From Flavobacterium sp. TR2 (GTDB lineage Bacteria; Bacteroidota; Bacteroidia; Flavobacteriales; Flavobacteriaceae), in contig NZ_CP104307.1 in the NCBI RefSeq assembly GCF_025252405.1, positions 4,278,001 to 4,342,000 on the forward strand: a DNA stretch of 64,000 bases. Reading direction: 5' to 3'. Made by a program: the position numbers and the translations under genes. This document shows, in pieces, positions 60,201 to 64,000 of this stretch. Numbering within the stretch: position 1 is the stretch's first letter; each line of letters begins with the position of its first letter. Under the pieces are notes generated by a model that saw only the letters and a list, made by a program, of their open reading frames with translations, was not told the origin of the DNA and did no database searches.

Positions 60201-61243
60201 CAATCAAAATCTCTCAGGCAGATTTAAGTCTTGAAAAAACTGTGAGCAATAAAAATGCAAATGTAAACGAAGTTGTAACATACACGATTCAGCTTAATAA
60301 TGATGGGCCAAGTGTAGCGACTGGAGTTGCCGTTGAAGATATAATTCCTCTCGGTCTCAAAAACATTTCTAATATCAACAATGGCGGAATTTTCAGCAAC
60401 AATAAAATAAAATGGGTTAATCTCGCTGTTCCTGTAGGAGGCATTACATTAACCTACCAAGCCACTGTTGTTAATCCGCTTGGATTGGAAAGTACAGATT
60501 ATGTGAATATTGCTCAGGTAACTGCCAGCAATCAATTTGATCCGGATTCTACTCCAAATAACGATAACGGAGATCAAAGCGAAGATGATGAAGATTCTGA
60601 ATTTATCAATGTCCCTGCAACAGATATAGCCATCAACAAGGAAGTAGATAAAACCGATGTTCCAATGGACTCTCAGGTAACCTTTACCATTACAGCAGAA
60701 AATCGAGGTAGCATAACAGCCACAAATGTTGAAGTTCAAGATGCGCTGCCAAAAGGATATTCATTTGTAAGTTCAACTATGAGTTCAGGATCTTATGATG
60801 CTAAAACTGGTATTTGGAGCATTCCTTCTATTAATGCAGGAACTCTGCAGACCTTAACCATAACGGTTAAAGTGGTTGATTTTAATGATTATCTGAACAC
60901 AGCACATTTAACAAAACTGGATCAGATCGATACCAATTCGGCAAACAATCAGGATAGTGCGACCGTTTCGCCAAACTGTCTGAAAATTTACAATGAGTTT
61001 TCACCAAATGACGACGGCCAGAACGATTTCTTCTATATTGACTGTATCGAAAGGTATCCAAATAATCAGCTGGAGATCTTTAACCGCTGGGGTAATTTGG
61101 TTTACTACCAAAAAGGCTATAAAAATACTTGGGATGGAAAAGCAGACGGCTCTGCCAAAACGCTTCCTGAGGGTACCTATTTCTATATTCTTGATTTAGG
61201 AGACGGATCTAAAAAGACCTCTGGATGGGTTTACCTCAAATAA
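51233..61243 (+). CDS. Giant T9SS-secreted adhesin: PKD/Ig-like repeats, 14 DUF11 repeats, type B sorting domain
   Basis: 3336 residues from the start MLIKNFNRKLSLLILL, which opens a signal peptide ending INAQ; nine codons upstream another ATG (51206) is possible. Residues 25-1410 hold about fifteen PKD/Ig-like repeats of roughly 90 residues, most starting with an (D/N)AGPDQ-x-x-C motif and ending in a GTYTFRWTV-like strand. Residues 1411-3245 hold 14 DUF11 repeats of about 130 residues: ADLSLTKTV start, TNNGPQ, VTDLLPSGY, and a linker DPDSTPNNG followed by EDD. Residues 3249-3336 are the gliding-associated type B C-terminal domain (NEFSPNDDGQNDFF, LEIFNRWGNLVY, LPEGTYFYIL). It is expected to be exported by the type IX system and to act at the surface in adhesion or gliding. 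The PorP/SprF gene 48 bp downstream fits a type B cargo. Confidence 0.93.
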   Translation: MLIKNFNRKLSLLILLFLTSIAINAQNCTVNAGVLNVTICETDALVLTGNNPTPIIGTVKWTQISGPAVTIDSPTSVSTTVSGYTGGNTYIFRYSATCSDGIQSYQDKVVNVKPITIANAGANIASCPNNNGTLAIIANTPQNTGETGYWEIVGANNAGVIINFPNLATSTITLPTTSCGVTTLQWVIEGPEYAPGQRCRTTSQITVTNYGGVEPVSAGPDQTLSNCYTTTQSTNLSGTYGGCGLNGQNGQWTFVSGPNTPTISNSNAYNTGISNLVEGTYTFRWTVTGPCASGNDTVVITVPPATQDVTQLPGGDENIYFCDNTINQVTLVAQTPLYAGETVAWSQVSGDTGAVIVSPTNPTTLVTNIFQGGDPYRFRYTLTNNNTGCVFTKDYIVQYNGPTRTIVANDGKDIVGSCNATVFTIPLTVTGTGSNQYRIVSGPPLSPLAPFPTALADVGNSLTLTLTAPGEYTVEFIRKQSGALAVECDFGFDTLNILVSGEPTPSNAGTDVSLPCGDTSTVLSGVSTDDGLHFWSQLSGPNTATIADNFAVDTPVTNLISGTYVFQYITKGGGATCGFSVATVTVYVSDSSIGNVDAGADQVTCAGSQVPLAAVQAPRGEFGTWSQISGPDIITFSDVNDPNAIASGFLTPSSTYELQWTVAYSHPGPSCGGAVSDNVTIITNNNNAPTTSDAGPDACYSSGTTTFNLSGNTPALTDSGTWSVQPSAGVVFTDVNDPNTMVTVPGNGTYIFTWSIISILRTCLPSESSVSVTVAETPPIADAGPDQEICGSTVTMAAIKSAGTTGTWTRISGVGNYTISDIHDPNAVFTFNYSGYYIFRWTVDAGICGEAFDDINLTIGLPPHPAAAGPDQNICNNTTAVMAGSSYDSFFESGQWSVLTGSPNQPLIVDPSKPNTAINGLIAGTYTFRWTITAKSIFLCPGSFDDVVVVVDPAANAGPDQTYCDVTSVQLMANENSTGTWSLTSTTGNPADVIITQSPSNSYIANATVVPGNDYVFTFTTSTTTFPNGATCTATSDSVNITIFSGASIDPNAGPDQTLCISDVGGVATMSGNVPPPDVTTFEWRFVYQPQGSVAVIDTPSAPLTTVSNLTVPGLYILEWVFKSNNCRTLSDIVRIEMNAPPSAADAGPDDTVACQTTYKTAAVPPAVGIGTWTFFSQPPGGNAVIDNPNSPETTLSNIDVLGTYILTWTVTNGPFTNPSLCQPTSDQVEITFNDVPPSIADAGPDQELCDPGSATMNAAAVTSGLGTWTQVSGPNTAGIASPNNENSLMLGLIPGTYEFKWTVTTTNSNGCFSEDSVLVTIYANPSTADAGPDQIVPQFSPISMNAVAPTVGTGSWTQTAGPSTIGFTDPSSPTTAVTGTIPGLYTLQWNVTNGNCAVSSDTMTLRILAVADLELTKTVTPTTGSAGDVVTFNINVFNNNAQGGTVTATNVAVRDYIPLGFALVAGSVTSAGIYNVGDNTITWSGLTIPSGSILNLSFKATILPSGGSYVNTAEVIASDQFDPDSTPNNQDPSEDDQDSATVVLDVADLSLIKTVSPTTVSINDNVIFTISVTNSGPNNATGITVSDKLPPGYTYVSDNGAGKYNNLTGIWNVGNLNNGNTLSLQITAKVNVVTSMNDYFNTAEIQTADQLDPDSTPGNGLPEDDISTVSVSLKSADLELTKSVTPTSAAAGEQVTFTINVTNLGPGNATGVTVKDIIPVGYTLIPGSVSNGGTYQVASATLEWKDLSLPTNSNIDLTFNAFVNPLGSYVNTAQITTSDLPDPDSVPNNNVPTEDDQDDAEVIFIGPSADLSLVKNVVAGNTTPVVGSQISFELIIKNDGPNNATGVQVTDLLPSGYQYVNYSSSAGLYNSATGIWNVGTVDSGVSESLILDVKVLPTGDYLNIAQVTASDLPDPDSTPNNDDGDQSEDDEDNAIVTPIPPSADLSLTKTVSNATPLVGSTVTFSIITTNSGPQDAAQVQVTDLLPSGYTFSSFNATSGTYDSATGLWTLDILESSESETLQINAIVNPTGDYTNIAEVTNSDTPDPDSTPNNGIPTEDDYGTATTTPIPQSSDLSLTKTVNNPTPLVGSIVTFQIVVTNNGPQDNFGIQVTDVLPSGYTFTGFTVSTGTYDTATGIWNVGNLVTGDSETLQIVARVNPSGIYLNTAEVTAANLPDPDSTPNNGITTEDDYAEATTAPIPTSADLSLTKTVSNATPLVGAQVTFSIEVTNSGPQEANGVAVTDLLPSGYTYVSYSATTGNYNPSTGIWTVGNMPVSDSYTLQITALVNATGNYTNSAEITASSQPDPDSTPNNGVTTEDDYAEATTTPIAQTADLSLTKTVNNNNPLVGSLVTFEIIVTNNGPQDTSGVTVTDLLPSGYTYSNFTISTGTYNPTSGVWTVGNLINGKSETLQLLAIVNPTGNYVNVAEVTSSALPDPDSTPNNGVTTEDDYATATVTPNAQAADLSLTKTVNNATPLIGSSVIFELIVTNNGPQNTTGVEVTDLLPSGYTFANYSSTKGTYNAATGKWVIGSLINGDSQVLRITAVVNSTGNYLNTAEVTASALPDPNSTPGNGVTTENDYAEIGTVPTVHMADLSLTKTIVGGNIHPIFGATITFEVTVTNSGPQDATGVKVIDQLPSGYQYLVYSATKGQYVETSGIWNIGTIPNGSSESLLISAIVNSTGNYRNIAEVYASNELDPDSTPNNQVEGEDDMNSAFIIPVAALTDLSLIKEVVNNELTPAVGQRISFSVTVRNSGPSIATGVTIKDILPSGYTYVFYNSTSGSYSPITGIWSPGIILPGNSHTLIVTATVKNPTGTPDEYLNIAEIMTADQSDPNSTPGNGITTEDDYDSISVTPVIVMADLSINKTALNQNAVYDVGSTVIFTVTVTNDGPGDASGVSVKDLLPPGFAYQTSSPTSGLYNYITGVWNVGNIPNGTDQSLDIYTTVNKPTGAAGEYTNITEVIASNLPDPDSTPNNGVTTEDDYDSLTIKISQADLSLEKTVSNKNANVNEVVTYTIQLNNDGPSVATGVAVEDIIPLGLKNISNINNGGIFSNNKIKWVNLAVPVGGITLTYQATVVNPLGLESTDYVNIAQVTASNQFDPDSTPNNDNGDQSEDDEDSEFINVPATDIAINKEVDKTDVPMDSQVTFTITAENRGSITATNVEVQDALPKGYSFVSSTMSSGSYDAKTGIWSIPSINAGTLQTLTITVKVVDFNDYLNTAHLTKLDQIDTNSANNQDSATVSPNCLKIYNEFSPNDDGQNDFFYIDCIERYPNNQLEIFNRWGNLVYYQKGYKNTWDGKADGSAKTLPEGTYFYILDLGDGSKKTSGWVYLK

Positions 61244-61291
61244 GCCATCCAAAAAAAGAAAAATTTAAGAATAGGATTAACCAAAATAGAA

Positions 61292-62221
61292 TTGGCTATG
61301 ATTAAAAATATAAAAAAGGTTTTCGCGATAATTACTCTATTCTCGATATGTGGAGCCTTTGCACAGCAGGACCCGCAATACACGCAATATATGTACAATA
61401 CACTCACCGTAAACTCTGCCTACGCGGGTTCGTTAGGACATCTGGCCATAACAGGCATTTACAGAACGCAATGGGTTGGTATAGAAGGCGCTCCAGATAC
61501 CCAAAGTTTTTCATTAGACACTCCTGTCGGAAAAAATGTAGGTCTTGGAATTTCCATTGTAAACGAAGAAATTGGACCAACAGACGAGCAATACTTAGAT
61601 GCCAACTTCTCTTATACCATTAAATCTGGCGAAACGCACAAACTTTCCTTTGGTCTAAAAGGCGGCGGGCGTGTCATCAATATCGATTGGTCTAAAGGAA
61701 GCTATAAAGATCCCGATGTGCAATTTCGTGAAAACATTACCAACAAATTCCTGCCTGTTGTGGGCGCTGGGTTGTACTGGCATGGAGAAAGAGATTATAT
61801 AGGAGTCTCTATTCCGAATTTCATGACCCGAGAACGCTACACTTATGACGATATCAGCGAAGATTTAGTCAATCAGAGAATACACGTTTATCTTATTGGA
61901 GGTATCGTCTTTGATCTTTCGGCACATACCAAATTTAAACCTGCCGTTTTTGTAAAATATGTTGCAGGAGCTCCTATGATTGCCGATTTTTCAGCCAATT
62001 TCATGTTCAATAATGTATTGACACTTGGAGCTTCTTATCGTACTTCAGATTCTGTAAGCGGTCTTGTCGGAATCCAGATTACACCAATGATTATGGCTGG
62101 CTACGCTTATGATTATACGACAACTGCTTTGCAGAATTACAACAGCGGCACACATGAAATTATGCTTCGTTTTGAACTGGTTTCACGCAAAAAAGGATTA
62201 AAATCACCAAGATTCTTTTAA
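61292..62221 (+). CDS. PorP/SprF-family outer-membrane protein
   Basis: 309 residues; MIKNIKKVF two codons in (61298) is an equally good start. The signal peptide ends CGAFAQ, followed by QDPQYTQYMYNTLTVNSAYAGS, the signature of the PorP/SprF family, and alternating beta-strands to the C-terminus. SprF-like proteins are encoded next to type B T9SS cargo and are needed to export or hold that cargo at the surface. The gene lies between the adhesin and an OmpA-family gene, in the common three-gene order. Confidence 0.94.
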   Translation: MAMIKNIKKVFAIITLFSICGAFAQQDPQYTQYMYNTLTVNSAYAGSLGHLAITGIYRTQWVGIEGAPDTQSFSLDTPVGKNVGLGISIVNEEIGPTDEQYLDANFSYTIKSGETHKLSFGLKGGGRVINIDWSKGSYKDPDVQFRENITNKFLPVVGAGLYWHGERDYIGVSIPNFMTRERYTYDDISEDLVNQRIHVYLIGGIVFDLSAHTKFKPAVFVKYVAGAPMIADFSANFMFNNVLTLGASYRTSDSVSGLVGIQITPMIMAGYAYDYTTTALQNYNSGTHEIMLRFELVSRKKGLKSPRFF

Positions 62222-62233
62222 TACGGATAGTCT

Positions 62234-64000
62234 ATGAAAAGAACAATTACTATACTCGCATTATTGGTTATACAGCTGATTCATTCACAAACCAAAAACA
62301 AAACTGCCGATGCTCTTTTTGATAAGATGTATTATGTGGAAGCCGCAAAATCGTACGAGCTTTCCATCAATAATGGAGACGCATCAAAAGAAACGCTTCA
62401 GCGGCTTGGAGATGCTTATTATTTTAATACAAAAATGTCAAGCGCATCAAAATGGTACGGCAAACTGATTGCGGAATATCCTAATGAAGTTTCGTCTGAG
62501 TATCTATTTCGTTATGCCCAGTCGCTGCAAGGGATTCAAAATTATGAACTTGCCAAGAAATGGATGAAGAGCTTCGCTGAAAAACAAAAATCGACAGACG
62601 CACGAGCCAAGAACTTTTCTCTTAAAAATGTGACATTAGAAGATATTGAAAATATAAAACCATCTTTTGTCCTTGAAAATTTGGACATTAATTCTGCCTA
62701 TTCAGATTTTGGACCAATGTTTTACAGAGGAGATTTAGTCTACTCTACGACAATTGATTCTTCATATTTTAAAACTGAAAAATACGGTTGGAATGATCAG
62801 CCTTACCTTAATATGCAATTAGGAAAAATAAGCGAAACACAATCGAATGTCACTTTTAAAGAACGCTTTGGAAAGGATATTACCACCAAATATCACGAAG
62901 CCTGCATCGCTTTTTCTCCAGACGAAAAAACGATTTATTTTACCCGAAACAATTATAACGGAAAATTAAAACGCGACAGCAAAGGCATCAATAATCTAAA
63001 GATTTTTTCTGCTACAGCAGTTGAAAACGGCAATGGCACAGTTTCTTGGAAAGATATTCAGGAACTGCCTTTTAATAGTGACAGCTATTCTGTTGGGCAT
63101 CCGTCGGTAAGCAAAGACGGCAAAAAGTTATATTTTGTATCGGATATGCCTGGAACAATTGGTTCTACAGATATTTTTGTAGTGGATATTTTAGGCAATA
63201 ATCAATTCTCACAGCCAAAAAACTTAGGCGAAAAAATAAATACAACAGGACGCGAAATGTTCCCGTACATTACCGATCAGGCACTTTACTTTTCTTCTGA
63301 TGGATTCTTGGGTCTAGGAGGTTTAGACGTATTTGAAAGCCGAATAAATGACGGCGTTTTTGATGCTCCAGCCAATCTCGGAGCGCCATTAAACAGCAAC
63401 AGGGACGATTTTGGCTACATTGTAAACGAAGCTACCAATAGAGGCTTTGTTTGCTCTAATAGAAAAACAGGAAAAGGCGATGACGATATTTATTCTTTTG
63501 AAAGATCGTGCAATCAAGCGATAAGCGGTTATGTCTTTGATGCAATTTCAAATAACCGAATTGCCGGAGCTATGGTAACGCTTAAAAATGCAAACGGAAT
63601 AAAAGTCGCTGAAACTGTTTCTCAACTCGACGGAAAATACGATTTTAATAGCAATGTAAATTGCAATACGCCGTATACAATCGAAGTCTCAAAAGAAAAT
63701 TATAACAATAATGCTAAAGCCGTTACAACAGCAAACAGCTCAGGAAGAACTGAAGCTATAGTTGGTTTAGATCCAGCTTTGGTTGTTCGCGAAAATGGTC
63801 TTTTAAAAATAAAAATCGGAATTATTTACTTTGATTTAGATAAATCAGAAATCCGTTATGATGCCGCAATCGAACTAAACAAAGTGGTTCTTTTAATGCA
63901 TCAGTACAATACTGTCGTCATCAAAATCGAATCGCATACCGACTCCCGCGCCAATGACCAATACAATCTGGAATTGTCTGACCGAAGAGCCAAAGCCACA
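62234..64000 (+). CDS. OmpA-family protein with TPR, PD40 and regulatory domains, partial (PorE-like layout)
   Basis: Starts at 62234 with a signal peptide (MKRTITILALLVIQLIHSQ), 12 bp after the previous stop. Visible parts in order: TPR-like helices (about residues 25-125, YYVEAAKSYELSI), a WD40/PD40-like propeller (CIAFSPDEKTIYFTRNNYNG, HPSVSKDGKKLYFVSD, YITDQALYFSSDG), a carboxypeptidase-regulatory domain (ISGYVFDAISNNRIAGAMV) and the start of an OmpA peptidoglycan-binding domain (IYFDLDKSEIRYDAA, ESHTDSRANDQYN). The frame is open at the window end; only the tail of the OmpA domain is missing. The layout equals that of Porphyromonas PorE, which links the T9SS cargo complex to peptidoglycan. 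Confidence 0.93.
   Translation, partial: MKRTITILALLVIQLIHSQTKNKTADALFDKMYYVEAAKSYELSINNGDASKETLQRLGDAYYFNTKMSSASKWYGKLIAEYPNEVSSEYLFRYAQSLQGIQNYELAKKWMKSFAEKQKSTDARAKNFSLKNVTLEDIENIKPSFVLENLDINSAYSDFGPMFYRGDLVYSTTIDSSYFKTEKYGWNDQPYLNMQLGKISETQSNVTFKERFGKDITTKYHEACIAFSPDEKTIYFTRNNYNGKLKRDSKGINNLKIFSATAVENGNGTVSWKDIQELPFNSDSYSVGHPSVSKDGKKLYFVSDMPGTIGSTDIFVVDILGNNQFSQPKNLGEKINTTGREMFPYITDQALYFSSDGFLGLGGLDVFESRINDGVFDAPANLGAPLNSNRDDFGYIVNEATNRGFVCSNRKTGKGDDDIYSFERSCNQAISGYVFDAISNNRIAGAMVTLKNANGIKVAETVSQLDGKYDFNSNVNCNTPYTIEVSKENYNNNAKAVTTANSSGRTEAIVGLDPALVVRENGLLKIKIGIIYFDLDKSEIRYDAAIELNKVVLLMHQYNTVVIKIESHTDSRANDQYNLELSDRRAKAT

Noticed and set aside
55466..60980. Regular DNA repeats considered as a CRISPR array or tandem satellite
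   Set aside because: Period is about 390 bp, the frame is open throughout and the repeats encode DUF11 domains.

Overview
The window is AT-rich DNA from a member of the Bacteroidota, most likely a Flavobacterium or close relative. The evidence is paired SusC/SusD outer-membrane genes, lipoproteins with Bacteroidota-type lipoboxes, promoters of the TTG-19 bp-TAnnTTTG type, a PorP/SprF protein, and a giant adhesin ending in a type B (gliding-associated) type IX secretion domain. The exact species cannot be read from the sequence.

Positions 1-50330 form one large polysaccharide utilization region for decorated xylan. A 25 kb minus-strand unit runs from about 28500 down to a terminator at 3582-3611. 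In order of transcription it holds susC, susD, GH43, an SGNH esterase lipoprotein, a three-catalytic-domain esterase (CE6-CE1-CE1), GH95, GH127-like, GH43, GH97, a wrecked GH31, two GH43 and a second GH97. Beyond the terminator lies a second susC (cut by the window edge) with its own promoter. Upstream of the main unit are tal, xylA and xylB (xylose to pentose phosphate pathway), a cytoplasmic GH43 plus GPH-type sugar symporter, a GH10 lipoprotein xylanase, GH115 and GH67 alpha-glucuronidases, uxuA and an SDR that is probably uxuB (glucuronate catabolism), and a LacI-family regulator. Divergent from the regulator, on the plus strand, are GH3 and transketolase.

A perfect 10-bp palindrome, CAA(C/T)CG(A/G)TTG with the central CG typical of LacI-family operators, occurs nine times, always between genes and at the head of every apparent transcription unit of the region. 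At both susC promoters it supplies the TTG of the -33 box, exactly 19 bp from a TAnnTTTG -7 box. This suggests one LacI-type repressor controls the whole set. Directly upstream of xylB lies a short remnant of a second LacI-type gene, cut off next to one of these operators.

Positions 50327-51232 are non-coding. They hold what looks like the 3' end of a tRNA (T-loop, T-stem half, acceptor half) followed by a strong terminator, a possible scar of recombination at the edge of the region. From 51233 to the end is a separate block: a 3336-residue adhesin (about 15 PKD/Ig-like repeats, 14 DUF11 repeats, type B T9SS C-terminal domain), a PorP/SprF protein and an OmpA-family protein with TPR, PD40 and peptidoglycan-binding parts. 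This trio fits export and anchoring of the adhesin by T9SS.

Functionally, xylan side groups (acetyl, ferulate, glucuronate, arabinose and possibly L-galactose) would be removed outside the cytoplasm and oligosaccharides imported by the SusCD and GPH transporters. Xylose would then enter the pentose phosphate pathway through XylA, XylB, Tal and Tkt, and glucuronate would pass through UxuB and UxuA to KDG. UxaC and KDG kinase are not in the window.
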